Shown here: positions 40,336 through 48,686 of the stretch, in pieces | How positions within the stretch are numbered: position 1 is the first letter of the stretch | How the letters are laid out: each line of letters starts with the position of its first letter | NCBI RefSeq assembly: GCF_004000945.1 | Contig: NZ_BIMF01000019.1 | Span: 1-64,000, forward strand | Length of the DNA stretch: 64,000 nucleotides | Source of the DNA: Paenibacillus lautus NBRC 15380 | GTDB lineage: Bacteria > Bacillota > Bacilli > Paenibacillales > Paenibacillaceae | Direction: 5' to 3' | Made by a program: the position numbers and the translations under genes | Notes under the pieces: model-generated | What the model was told of the DNA's origin: nothing | Database searches by the model: none | Seen by the model: only the letters and a program-made list of their open reading frames with translations

Positions 40336-41694
40336 ATGGTGCGGAAAATGGTTTCGATGATGGTATCCTTAGTTATGCTACTAACTGTTCTGTCGGCTTG
40401 TGCAAGCAATTCCGGAAGCAATGCGGAGCCAACGCAGAGCGCGAGCAGTACGCCTTCCGAGTCGGCTGCGCCCGAAGGCACCGACGCCGGTACCGGCAAT
40501 CCGGCGGATCTGAAAGCCGATCTGACTTGGTTCGGCTTGATGGGTCCCGAACAATTCGAAGAGCGTTACAACCAATATATCAAGCAGAAATTTCCGAATA
40601 TCAACATTACCTATATCAATCAGACGGACGAGCAGAAATTGGAGCAGGTTATCGCGTCCGGCACGGAAATCGACATGTTTCTGTCGTCGGCCGGCGAGTT
40701 AAGGGAAGATTACGTGCCGGCCCAAATGGCTATGGACCTCACCCCGTTGCTTGAAAAACACGCCGTCGATATCAGTACGATCGAGCCGGCCTATCTGGAA
40801 CCGGTCAAAATTGACGGAAATGTAAATTTGCTGCCGATCACCGACAACAAATTCGTCATGTACTACAACAAAGGCATCTTCGACCGGTTCGGCGTAAAGT
40901 ATCCTTGGGACGGCATGACTTGGGATGAAGCGCTGGAGTTGTCCAAACAGATTACCCGCAATGAAGGCGGCAAGCAGTACATCGGATTGTGGATGTCGCC
41001 GAAGCACTATCTCCGCGTCGCTCAAAATTCGGCCGGTTTTATCGATCCGGAGACAAATAAGGCGACCGTCAATAACGACCAATGGAAATTCATCTTCGAA
41101 AATATTTTCTACAACTTCACCCGGGATCCTGGCTTGCAAAAACGAGCGAGCGAAGAGTGGCTCGCGCACAAGGATTTCAACAAGGAATTCTTAATCGGCA
41201 TGTATGTCTACACATCCGGCTGGATGTCGTCTGCCGATACTTCGCTCGCCATGGACTGGGACATTGCAGCCGTTCCGACCTTCAAGGATATGCCTGAGGT
41301 GAACACGCAGCCATATGCTACTTATGTAGGCATCTCGGCTCTTTCGAAAAACCAGGATGTCGCCATGCAAGTGCTCAAATATTTGATCTCGGAAGAATAT
41401 CAGACGATTATATCCAAGAAAGGCATGATAACTCCGCTTACGACGCAATCGGTTCGCGATGCGGCATTCGCCGACTATCCGTTCGCAAGCGAAAAGAACA
41501 TCGAAGCGCTATTCTACGGCAAGCCGGCTCCTTCCCGCGTGCTTACGCGATTCGACGAGCTTGTAATCGAAACTGCCTTAGACGAGGATGCCGTCCGGCA
41601 AATCGCGATGGGCAAACTCGATGTCAATACGGCGCTTCGCAAAGCGGAAGAGCTAGCGAATAAGCTGATTCAGGAGCAATTGGCGCAAAATTGA
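40336..41694 (+). CDS. Sugar-binding lipoprotein 1 of a tandem pair (ABC transporter)
   Basis: ATG 40336 is eleven bases after AAGGGAGG; a TTG at 40327 is too close. The 452-residue protein has a lipobox (VLSAC, Cys22), a Ser/Thr-rich linker and a family 1 binding fold: NITYINQTDEQKLEQVIASG, LPITDNKFVMYYNKGIFDRFG, DGMTWDEALELSKQIT. Tryptophan-rich GLWMSPKHYLRV probably lines the sugar site. It is very close to the next gene (most positions identical) and related to the gene at 6232. No permease is adjacent, so it probably serves the permeases of the 50-62 kb operon or ones outside the window. Regulated by the CCCTAT promoter and perhaps CcpA. Confidence 0.9.
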   Translation: MVRKMVSMMVSLVMLLTVLSACASNSGSNAEPTQSASSTPSESAAPEGTDAGTGNPADLKADLTWFGLMGPEQFEERYNQYIKQKFPNINITYINQTDEQKLEQVIASGTEIDMFLSSAGELREDYVPAQMAMDLTPLLEKHAVDISTIEPAYLEPVKIDGNVNLLPITDNKFVMYYNKGIFDRFGVKYPWDGMTWDEALELSKQITRNEGGKQYIGLWMSPKHYLRVAQNSAGFIDPETNKATVNNDQWKFIFENIFYNFTRDPGLQKRASEEWLAHKDFNKEFLIGMYVYTSGWMSSADTSLAMDWDIAAVPTFKDMPEVNTQPYATYVGISALSKNQDVAMQVLKYLISEEYQTIISKKGMITPLTTQSVRDAAFADYPFASEKNIEALFYGKPAPSRVLTRFDELVIETALDEDAVRQIAMGKLDVNTALRKAEELANKLIQEQLAQN

Positions 41695-41738
41695 CAAACA
41701 GAAAAGATCGACGCTGCCTCTCAAGGGCAGCCGCACGT

Positions 41739-41770
41739 AAAGGGAGATGGGGCGACCATCTCCCTTTTTA
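41739..41770 (+). terminator. Terminator after binding protein 1
   Basis: AAGGGAGATGG pairs with CCATCTCCCTT around a GGCGA loop, followed by T residues. The copy after binding protein 2 has the same design. Confidence 0.8.
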
Positions 41771-42064
41771 CCACAATAGACGAAGACTTCCGTTTCACCT
41801 TGCGTCTCAGCGGGTTTGTCGGTGTGGCCGACAAAGTAGCAGCAAAATGGCTCGTTTGTGATGAGTTTGTCTGGTGTGAGCGACAAAGTAACCGTAGGTC
41901 AGTACGAAAGTTCACCGGTAGGTGTTTTGATCTTGTAGTAAAGTATACATTATCTCCAAACAAGGCCCATAAATCTAGGAGTGAAACGGCTACGCCGCCA
42001 AGGAAGGCGACAGCCGTTTTTTACCGTGATTTGAGGAATAAGCATTTTGTTGCTCACGGAGACT

Positions 42065-42250
42065 CACAGACTCTAACGGATGCCACTGCGCTTATTTCGA
42101 CCTAAACGGCACTCGCCAAATTGTAACGGTTGCGAGCGGGCTTATTCATCGAAATCAGCCCCATTTTGCCGTTTTGGCGCCAATTAAGCTCTAACGTAAC
42201 CGTTACAATTCCAAACCAGTCCAAAGGACGCAATTAGCCGCGCAGACAAC
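42065..42250. repeat. Dispersed intergenic repeat, copy 2
   Basis: CAGACTCTAACGG (about 42070-42082) is shared with the gap near 11084. The segment contains several GTAACGGTT and AACCGTTAC words that could fold back on each other. Confidence 0.4.
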
Positions 42251-42285
42251 CGTAACAGTATCTAGCAAGCGATTTGGGGTAATGG

Positions 42286-42331
42286 TGGGCAAAGGTAGGC
42301 AAAGGTAGGGCAAAGATGGAGCAAAGGTAGG
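42286..42331 (+). repeat. Short tandem repeat GGCAAAGGTAG
   Basis: About four imperfect copies of (G)GGCAAAGGTAG lie just upstream of the promoter of binding protein 2. Confidence 0.6.
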
Positions 42332-42355
42332 GCTATCGTCAATCTGGTTGGATTG

Positions 42356-42409
42356 CCCTATGAATTCGTCTTTAACCCCGGTGAAAAACGATAGCCTGGC
42401 CGATATAAT
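42356..42409 (+). promoter_or_regulatory. CCCTAT-class activator-type promoter of binding protein 2
   Basis: GGTTGGATTG precedes CCCTATGAATT at 42356; TAACCCCG begins at 42374; TATAAT is at 42404-42409. Nearly the same layout, including the upstream GGTTGGATTG, occurs at 44041. Confidence 0.65.
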
Positions 42410-42489
42410 GATGAAGCAAGGTGAAACGGGAGCCCCCGTTCATGGCGCCGCATCGCGTTTCGTATAGAGAAAGGGAGGAAATGATGATT

Positions 42490-43827
42490 ATGGCAAGGAA
42501 AATGGTTTCAATGATGTTGACTTTGGTCATGCTTCTCACCGTCCTGGCGGCATGCTCCGGCAATTCCGAGGGCAATGCGGAGTACCCGCAGAAAGAGACA
42601 CCGCCTGAAGGCGCCGATGCCGGCGCCGGAAATCCGGCGGATCTTAAAGCCGATCTGACCTGGTTCGGCTTGGCAAGCCCCGAACAATTCGAAGAGCGCT
42701 ACGGCCAACATATCAAGCAAAAATTCCCGAATATCAACATTACCTATATCAACCAGACGGACGAGCAGAAATTGGAGCAGGTTATCGCATCCGGCACGCA
42801 AATCGATATGTATCTGTCGTCGGCAGGCGAGTTAAGGGAAGATTACGTACCTGCCAATCTGGCTCTTGACCTCACCGCATTAATTGAGAAGCATGCCGTT
42901 GACATCAGCGCCATCGAGCCGGCCTATCTGGAGCCGGTCAAAATCGACGGAAAGGTGAATCTGCTGCCGCTCAGCGACAACAAATTCGTTATGTATTACA
43001 ACAAGGGCATCTTCGACCGGTTCGGAGTGGAATATCCTAAGGACGGAATGACCTGGGACGAAGCGCTGGAGCTGTCCAAAAAGATTACCCGCAATGAAGG
43101 GGGCAAACAGTACATCGGTCTGTGGATGTCGCCGAAGCACTATCTCCGCGTCGCCCAAAATTCGGCAGGCTTTGTCGATCCGGAGACGAATAAGGCGACC
43201 GTCAATAACGATCAATGGAAATTCATCTTCGAAAACGTGTTCTACGACTTCACCCGGGATCCGGGCGTGCAAAAACGCGCGACCGAGGATTGGCTCGCGC
43301 ACGTCGACTTCAACAGAGATTTCATAATTGGCATGTATATCTATACGTCGGGTTGGATGCAGGATGCCGAGAGCTCGCTCGCCATGGACTGGGATATTGC
43401 GGCCGTTCCGACCTTCAAGGATATGCCCGGGGTGAATACGCAGCCAAATGCTACTTATGCAGGCATTTCGGCTCTTTCGAAAAACCAGGATGCCGCCATG
43501 GAAGTGCTCAAATATTTGATCTCGGAAGAGTATCAGACGATCATGTCCAAGAAAGGCATGATAACGCCGCTTACGACGCAATCGGTTCGCGATGTGGCGT
43601 TCTCCGACTATCCGTTCGCAAGCGAAAAGAACATTGACGCGCTCTACTATGGCAAGCCGGCGCCATCCCACGTTCTTACGCAATTCGATGAAATTGTCAT
43701 CGAGGATGCCTTCGACAAGGATGCCGTCCGGCAAATCGCGATGGGCAACCTCGATGTCAATACGGCGCTTCGCAGAGCGGAAGAGAATGCGAACAAGCTG
43801 ATCCAGGAGCAATTGTCGCAAAATTAA
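42490..43827 (+). CDS. Sugar-binding lipoprotein 2 of a tandem pair (ABC transporter)
   Basis: ATG 42490 is selected because the distance from AAGGGAGG (11 bases) matches the paralog at 40336; ATG 42481 and 42484 are alternatives. The 445-residue protein has a lipobox (VLAAC, Cys22) and is nearly identical to the previous gene from GNPADLKADLTWFGL onward, with most differences in the linker and scattered surface positions. Changes near the presumed sugar site are few (for instance PWDGMTW to PKDGMTW). The two copies probably bind related but not identical glycans, or raise dosage. The duplication includes the downstream terminator. Confidence 0.9.
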   Translation: MARKMVSMMLTLVMLLTVLAACSGNSEGNAEYPQKETPPEGADAGAGNPADLKADLTWFGLASPEQFEERYGQHIKQKFPNINITYINQTDEQKLEQVIASGTQIDMYLSSAGELREDYVPANLALDLTALIEKHAVDISAIEPAYLEPVKIDGKVNLLPLSDNKFVMYYNKGIFDRFGVEYPKDGMTWDEALELSKKITRNEGGKQYIGLWMSPKHYLRVAQNSAGFVDPETNKATVNNDQWKFIFENVFYDFTRDPGVQKRATEDWLAHVDFNRDFIIGMYIYTSGWMQDAESSLAMDWDIAAVPTFKDMPGVNTQPNATYAGISALSKNQDAAMEVLKYLISEEYQTIMSKKGMITPLTTQSVRDVAFSDYPFASEKNIDALYYGKPAPSHVLTQFDEIVIEDAFDKDAVRQIAMGNLDVNTALRRAEENANKLIQEQLSQN

Positions 43828-43873
43828 CAATCGTGAAAGGTTGACGCCGCCCTCAGGGGCAGCTGCGCCAAGA

Positions 43874-43900
43874 GGGGGGATGGGCGACCATCCCCTTTTG
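43874..43900 (+). terminator. Terminator after binding protein 2
   Basis: GGGGATGG (43876-43883) pairs with CCATCCCC (43888-43895), loop GCGA, then TTTT. It is homologous to the terminator at 41739, as is the GACGC-GGGGCAGC segment just before it. Confidence 0.8.
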
Positions 43901-44040
43901 CTCGCTATGTGGTTTAGCAGGTAATTCTCGTATCGGTGTAAACATCGTGGGTCAAGCATAGCTTTGCGCGTGGTGGTTACTCAAACATAGGGGATTTCGA
44001 TTTGGAAAAAAGAAGGGGATTTGTCAAGGGGGTTGGATTG

Positions 44041-44094
44041 CCCTATAAATTTGCCGATAACCCCGCAGAACAAAAAAAGTCTAGCAGATATACT
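44041..44094 (+). promoter_or_regulatory. CCCTAT-class activator-type promoter of the 44-47 kb operon
   Basis: GGTTGGATTG precedes CCCTATAAATT at 44041; TAACCCCG begins at 44059; TATACT is at 44089-44094. Spacing equals the site at 42356. Confidence 0.65.
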
Positions 44095-44170
44095 GGTAAA
44101 TAAGGTGAAGCGGCTTACATCGTCTTAGGCGGTTTGACGGTTTCAATCTGTACGACAGGGGGGCAATAGC

Positions 44171-46303
44171 ATGATCGACGAGGAGTTAAGGGCCGGAAGA
44201 AAGGCGCTGCGCACCGTCCCGGGAGGGCTGCTGCTCGGTCCTACGGGAGCGCGATTATGGGCCGATTACGTGGAAGCCGCACCGGGCTTTATCGGCCGAT
44301 TCGACTTCATTCACAAAGTAAATATTCCGCTCCTGTTCACCATAACGGTTAACGGCCATGCCTGCAAAATGGAAACGGCTTTAGCCGATTGGTATCCCAG
44401 CCAGCTCCGTCTCGACTATTCGGACGACCGGATCGGCTATGCGGAGACGAAATTTATTACGTGGGAGGACTGCGCCGTTTCCTGCCAGACCTGGACGAAC
44501 CGGTCCGATGGCGAGCTGTTGCTGCAAGCGACTGCCCCGCCGGATTTTCGAGCCTGCGGCGATGCAGGTTTGCAGGGCGGTTTCGATATCCCTTTTTTCA
44601 GCTTTGACATCGACGCTTGCCTCGTTGCAAGCGAGCCGAAACTGCTTAGCGACGGAGTAAGCCTGCAGCCCGGCGAGACAAAAACGTTTATTGTAGCCGC
44701 GGCGCTCGGCATCCGGTCGCTCGACGGCATCGAAGCTTTAATGAGCATCGCAAATCGTTTCATCCAAAAGCCCGCAAGCCTTGAGGAGACAGCATCCGTG
44801 CAGCAGAAGGAGTACCAGCGCTGGTTCGACGCCGCGCCGCGCTTCAAGAGCAGCGACCCGGTACTGGACAAGACGTGGACGTACAGGTGGTTCCTGCTCC
44901 GGCACAACATGGCCGATCCGCGTTACGGATTGCTGCAGCATCCGCTGTTCTATGAAGGACGTTCCCATAAGAAGGGCAAGCGGCCGTTCTCCAAGGGAGG
45001 ATGGGAGTTCAGCAAGCTGATCAATTTATCGGTGCCGCTTCATTTGATGGACGCCAGGTGGCATCACGATCCCGCGCCCAGCTTGGGAGCGCTGCGGAAC
45101 ATGCAGGAAACGCCGGCGGAAAACGGCATGTATTGCTGCTTGATGGCGGACGAGAGGATGCACTCTTTCGCCAACTATATCGGTTGGGCGGCTTACCGCC
45201 TGTTTCTTGTCCATCGCGATGAGAACGCTATATTGAAGGCGCTTCCTGGACTTAAAGACCAAATCTCGAGCTGGCAGGAAGTGTACGGCAACGAACGGGA
45301 CGGATTAATGACGGAATACCGGCATACCCGGACAGGGAAGGAATATCAGCCAAGCTATTGGTATTTCCACGATTATCCCCGCAATCCGAAGGATCCGGAA
45401 ACGTACACGCATGTGAAGCGGGTGGATCGAACCGTCTATCATTATCTGAACACGCTCGGCGTAGCCCGGTTGTGCGAAGCGGCGGGCGATCCGGAATCGG
45501 TTAAATACCTGCAGCTTGCGGAGCGAATCAAACATGACGTGCTGGAGAAGATGTGGGACGAAGCGTCGGCGTTTTTCTACGATCTGCATGACCAGACGGA
45601 CGAGAAGGCGCTTGTCAAAAATATAGTCGGCTTCTATCCGGCGTGGGCGGAGATGCTCGACGAGAGGCATGACGGCCTGGTTGCCCATTTGCTCGATCCG
45701 AAACAATTCGCGACCGCTTGCCCTTATCCGACGGTGTCGGCCGACAGCGTCGCCTACTCGAAGGAAGGCGGATGGTTCGGCTTTTTTCTTAAAGGCCGTA
45801 ACGGCTGCATGTGGAACGGGCCGACTTGGCCGTACACGAACGCGATTACGCTGGACGCGCTCGCCCGCGAGAGCAAGCGCCGCGGCAACGCTTATAATGA
45901 AGCGTTCGCGCGCGGCCTGAAGGAATATTCGTTCCTCCATTTCCAGAACCGCGATCTGAACAGGCCGGGACTGGTTGAGCATTACAACAGCGACACCGGA
46001 GAACCGTTAAGCGATGAACAGGAATACAACCACTCGTATTATATCGATCTGATCGTCAGCCACGTGGCGGGTCTCTCCGTCGAAGATGGCGGCCTCCGTC
46101 TCGAACCGCTCGATATCGGTCTCGATTATTTCGAGCTTGACCATGTGAAGGCGGCGGGACAAGACATTCGGATCACTTACGGAAAGCCGGGCCTCGGCAG
46201 GTATCCGGACGGAATCGAAGCAGGCTACAAGCTGTATTTGAACGGACAACCGGTCTTTGCCTCGGATAGCTTGGCGGCGGCGACGTTGCCGAAGAATAAA
46301 TGA
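44171..46303 (+). CDS. MGH1/GH63-like (alpha/alpha)6 glycoside hydrolase
   Basis: ATG 44171 follows AGGGGGGC. The 710-residue protein has an N-terminal beta-sandwich (about 1-200) and an (alpha/alpha)6 barrel (about 215-640). CMWNGPTWPYTNAITLDALA is the conserved strand of the trehalase/GH63/mannosylglycerate-hydrolase clan (GH-G type), HSFANYIGWAAYRLF and HYLNTLGVARLCEA are helical repeats, and EYNHSYYIDLIVSHVAGL lies near the end of the barrel. The catalytic acid could be the Asp in HHDPAPSLG; I cannot prove it. The clan includes enzymes acting on L-arabinofuranosides in rhamnogalacturonan II (GH142), so a pectin role fits. No signal peptide. Followed 17 bases later by a sialidase-like gene. 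Confidence 0.7.
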   Translation: MIDEELRAGRKALRTVPGGLLLGPTGARLWADYVEAAPGFIGRFDFIHKVNIPLLFTITVNGHACKMETALADWYPSQLRLDYSDDRIGYAETKFITWEDCAVSCQTWTNRSDGELLLQATAPPDFRACGDAGLQGGFDIPFFSFDIDACLVASEPKLLSDGVSLQPGETKTFIVAAALGIRSLDGIEALMSIANRFIQKPASLEETASVQQKEYQRWFDAAPRFKSSDPVLDKTWTYRWFLLRHNMADPRYGLLQHPLFYEGRSHKKGKRPFSKGGWEFSKLINLSVPLHLMDARWHHDPAPSLGALRNMQETPAENGMYCCLMADERMHSFANYIGWAAYRLFLVHRDENAILKALPGLKDQISSWQEVYGNERDGLMTEYRHTRTGKEYQPSYWYFHDYPRNPKDPETYTHVKRVDRTVYHYLNTLGVARLCEAAGDPESVKYLQLAERIKHDVLEKMWDEASAFFYDLHDQTDEKALVKNIVGFYPAWAEMLDERHDGLVAHLLDPKQFATACPYPTVSADSVAYSKEGGWFGFFLKGRNGCMWNGPTWPYTNAITLDALARESKRRGNAYNEAFARGLKEYSFLHFQNRDLNRPGLVEHYNSDTGEPLSDEQEYNHSYYIDLIVSHVAGLSVEDGGLRLEPLDIGLDYFELDHVKAAGQDIRITYGKPGLGRYPDGIEAGYKLYLNGQPVFASDSLAAATLPKNK

Positions 46304-46320
46304 CGAAAGAGGGATAACTC

Positions 46321-47409
46321 ATGCAATTAACGGAACGGTACAACGGGATATTAAGTCAATCGGAGCAGGATCCGCAGCTGACGGAGGCCTTGCTGCCTAT
46401 CCGTTACGAGCCCGATAGCCATTCGGCGAATTTGCTGGCGCTGGACAACGGAGATTTGCTTTGCGTCTGGTTCTCCGGAAGCGGCGAGGGCAATCCGGAT
46501 ACGAACGTGCTGCTGTCGAGGCTTCCCGCAGGCGGCGAACGGTGGGAGGAGCCGATCGAGGTAGCGGCCGATCCGGAGCGCTCGGAGCAAAATCCGCTCG
46601 TCTTCCAGGCGCCGGACAACAAGGTGTGGCTTCTGCATACTTCGAATGAGCCGCACAACCAGCAGACCTCCAAAATCGTCGGCCGCATCTCGGATGATCG
46701 AGGATATACATGGGGGGAGCCGTTTGTCCTGCATGAGGGCCCCGGCATGTTCCTCCGTCAGCCGATTCTCGCGATGAGCAACGGAGAATGGCTGCTGCCT
46801 TGTTATTACTGCAAGCCCGGCGGACATTACAGCGTGGTGCTTATATCGGCCGACCAAGGAGAGACATGGTCGGAATACGAGGTGCAAGGCAGCCTTCATC
46901 GTGTTCAAATGAGCGTTGTGGAGCTCGACGGCGGCACGTTGTTCGCCGTCTTCCGCAGCCGCCATGCCGACCGCATCTACGGCAGCGTCTCCAAGGATTT
47001 CGGCAAAACGTGGAGCGAGCCGGCAAAAACATCTTTGCCGAACAACAATTCCTCCATTCAATTGGCGAAGCTTGCGAACGGGCATTTGGCGATTATCTAT
47101 AACGATTCTACGATGGAGAGAGATCAATACCGCTGGATCGAGAGGAATGGCGAATGGCGCAAGAAGACGCTGCGGACGCCGCTGACCGTCTCGATCTCGG
47201 AGGATGGCGGCAAGACTTGGCCCCATGTCAAAAACGTCCAGATGTCGGATCTCGAGCATAAGGAGAAGCAAACCGGGTATTCTTATCCGAGCATTATGGG
47301 AACAAAGGACGGCAGCATCCACGCCGCTTATTCGTACCTGAGGAAAGCGATCAAATATGTGCGCTTTACCGAGGAATGGGTGAAGGAGAACGGGAGGACG
47401 CCCGTTTAA
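46321..47409 (+). CDS. Sialidase-like BNR-repeat hydrolase
   Basis: ATG 46321 lies after AAAGAGGGATAAC. The 362-residue six-bladed propeller shows four Asp-box blades: SDDRGYTWGEP, SADQGETWSEY, SKDFGKTWSEP and SEDGGKTWPHV. RYEPDSHSANLLALDNGDLLCVWF and MFLRQPILAMSNGEWLLPCYY are standard in cytoplasmic bacterial members. Family GH33-type enzymes cleave sialic acid, but bacterial relatives in pectin loci can act on Kdo- or Dha-like acids or other sugars, so substrate is open. I do not see the full Arg triad with certainty. It is co-transcribed with the toroid hydrolase before it. The gene ends at 47409, upstream of the AraC gene. Confidence 0.75.
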   Translation: MQLTERYNGILSQSEQDPQLTEALLPIRYEPDSHSANLLALDNGDLLCVWFSGSGEGNPDTNVLLSRLPAGGERWEEPIEVAADPERSEQNPLVFQAPDNKVWLLHTSNEPHNQQTSKIVGRISDDRGYTWGEPFVLHEGPGMFLRQPILAMSNGEWLLPCYYCKPGGHYSVVLISADQGETWSEYEVQGSLHRVQMSVVELDGGTLFAVFRSRHADRIYGSVSKDFGKTWSEPAKTSLPNNNSSIQLAKLANGHLAIIYNDSTMERDQYRWIERNGEWRKKTLRTPLTVSISEDGGKTWPHVKNVQMSDLEHKEKQTGYSYPSIMGTKDGSIHAAYSYLRKAIKYVRFTEEWVKENGRTPV

Positions 47410-47544
47410 CGAACGTTCATGAAAATTTAGAGCGGAATAGACACTTTTTGCAATCGCTTTAATTGAGAAATTTTGCTACTATAAAACGGTAATGAAGTGT
47501 TTACGAAGCGTAGAATCACAAACACACTCGACCGGGGTGATCGT

Positions 47545-48426
47545 ATGAATTGGCGCATCATCGAATTGAGCGGGGATATTTTTTTTAATCCTGATTTTGA
47601 CATATTCATTAATCGCGAAGTCGAAGGGTTTTGTCTATCGCAGCATACCCATGATTTTATAGAAATCAGCTATGTGGAAGAAGGCAGCGGATATCATTAT
47701 GTCGAGGATCAGTTGATCCCGATCAAACGCGGCGATCTGTTCGTCATACCGATCGGCACGTCGCATGTGTTCCGGCCTTCTTCCCAGGACAATCAACTTG
47801 TCATCTACAACTGCATCTTCCGGACTTGCCTGCTGGAGCAATTGAAGTCCGTCATCTGCGAATCGACCAAGCTGCACAGTCTGTTGTACGGCTCGTCGCC
47901 GTCGGCCAAGTGGCTTCAATACCAGGACAAGTTCGACAAGTTTTTGTCCATCATGCACGGGATGTTCAGAGAATATTTGAAGAAGGGACCTCGTTACGAA
48001 TTTCTGATGATGGGGCAGCTCATCCAGGTCCTGGCCATGCTGCAGCGCTATGAGTGCGACGGGAGCATGGTATCCACGCCGACGAACAACATGGATGACG
48101 CCATCCAATACATTAACGATCACTTTGCCACGAACCTCACGGTTCAGCAGGTAGCGGAGAGGTCGTTCATGAGCCCAAGCCACTTTCAACGGTTGTTCAA
48201 GAAAACGACAGGCGTCACGTTCATGCAATTTTTGCAAAATATCCGGGTTCAGCGCTGCTGCGAGCTACTGAAATCGACCGAAATATCGATTCAGGAGGCC
48301 GCCAATCAGGTTGGCTATCAGGATATGAAGTTTTTCCACTCGCTGTTTCGCAAGAAGACGGGCGTTACGCCCAGAGAGTACCGGAGAAGCACGCCGGATC
48401 CGGAATTTAGAATGGCCTCAATGTAA
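47545..48426 (+). CDS. AraC-family transcriptional regulator, candidate activator of the CCCTAT promoters
   Basis: ATG 47545 follows GGGGTGAT; the longer frame from 47497 is not supported by a ribosome site. Of 293 residues, about 15-95 form a cupin sensor (LSQHTHDFIEISYVEEGSGYH, IKRGDLFVIPIGTSHVFRP) and about 183-285 the double HTH (LTVQQVAERSFMSPSHFQRLF, ISIQEAANQVGYQDMKFFHSLF). Its central place among six promoters sharing CCCTAT direct repeats makes it the best local candidate for their activator; the link is inference. The effector is probably an intracellular sugar released by these enzymes. A terminator follows directly. Confidence 0.88.
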   Translation: MNWRIIELSGDIFFNPDFDIFINREVEGFCLSQHTHDFIEISYVEEGSGYHYVEDQLIPIKRGDLFVIPIGTSHVFRPSSQDNQLVIYNCIFRTCLLEQLKSVICESTKLHSLLYGSSPSAKWLQYQDKFDKFLSIMHGMFREYLKKGPRYEFLMMGQLIQVLAMLQRYECDGSMVSTPTNNMDDAIQYINDHFATNLTVQQVAERSFMSPSHFQRLFKKTTGVTFMQFLQNIRVQRCCELLKSTEISIQEAANQVGYQDMKFFHSLFRKKTGVTPREYRRSTPDPEFRMASM

Positions 48427-48431
48427 GAATG

Positions 48432-48465
48432 AAAGCGCATTCCCTAGCGGGATTGCGCTTTTTTT
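48432..48465 (+). terminator. Terminator after the second AraC gene
   Basis: AAAGCGCATTCCC pairs with GGGATTGCGCTTT (one mismatch) and is followed by a run of T. Confidence 0.8.
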
Positions 48466-48568
48466 GCCATGCTGCAGCTCCGCGCAGCATGATTCGAGCG
48501 CTTCTGCATGGCTAATGGGTCAATCCGATTTCCGGAATGCCGGAGAACCGCTTGCCCGGATTGCATCC

Positions 48569-48623
48569 CCCTATAGAAACGGCCTGAATCGCCTATAAAA
48601 GGGGGAGATTAGCATTGTATAAT
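48569..48623 (+). promoter_or_regulatory. CCCTAT-class activator-type promoter of the importer operon
   Basis: CCCTATAGAAACGG starts at 48569; GCCTATAAAA starts at 48591 (22-bp period); TATAAT is at 48618-48623, 49 bases after the start of CCCTAT. The TTG at 48615 that opens the longest downstream frame lies at this -10 box and cannot be the real start. Confidence 0.7.
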
Positions 48624-48686
48624 GAGGAAAATTCGCTTCCGGCGGGCCTGTTTGGGGGCTTGGCCATGCGGAAGGAGAGACAACGC

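Larger units (their letters stand above)
41771..42355. other. Non-coding gap with hairpins and repeats between the tandem binding proteins
   Basis: TTTGTCGG..CCGACAAA (about 41816-41836) forms a hairpin, and a diverged copy (TTTGTCTGG..CGACAAA) follows about 48 bases later. A second terminator-like hairpin (AACGGCT..AGCCGTT plus T-run) lies at 41985-42023. Copy 2 of the dispersed repeat starts near 42069. No gene is seen. Confidence 0.5.

Noticed and set aside
42880-43959. Minus-strand frame of 359 codons opposite binding protein 2
   Set aside because: Antisense shadow; a similar but broken frame lies opposite the paralog, as expected from sequence duplication.
47444-47462. cre-like word upstream of the second AraC gene
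   Set aside because: Two mismatches at conserved positions of the CcpA consensus.
48615-48686. TTG start giving a longer apiosidase-like protein
   Set aside because: The TTG is at the -10 box of the promoter and the extra residues have no match in the paralog; GTG 48687 has the ribosome site.
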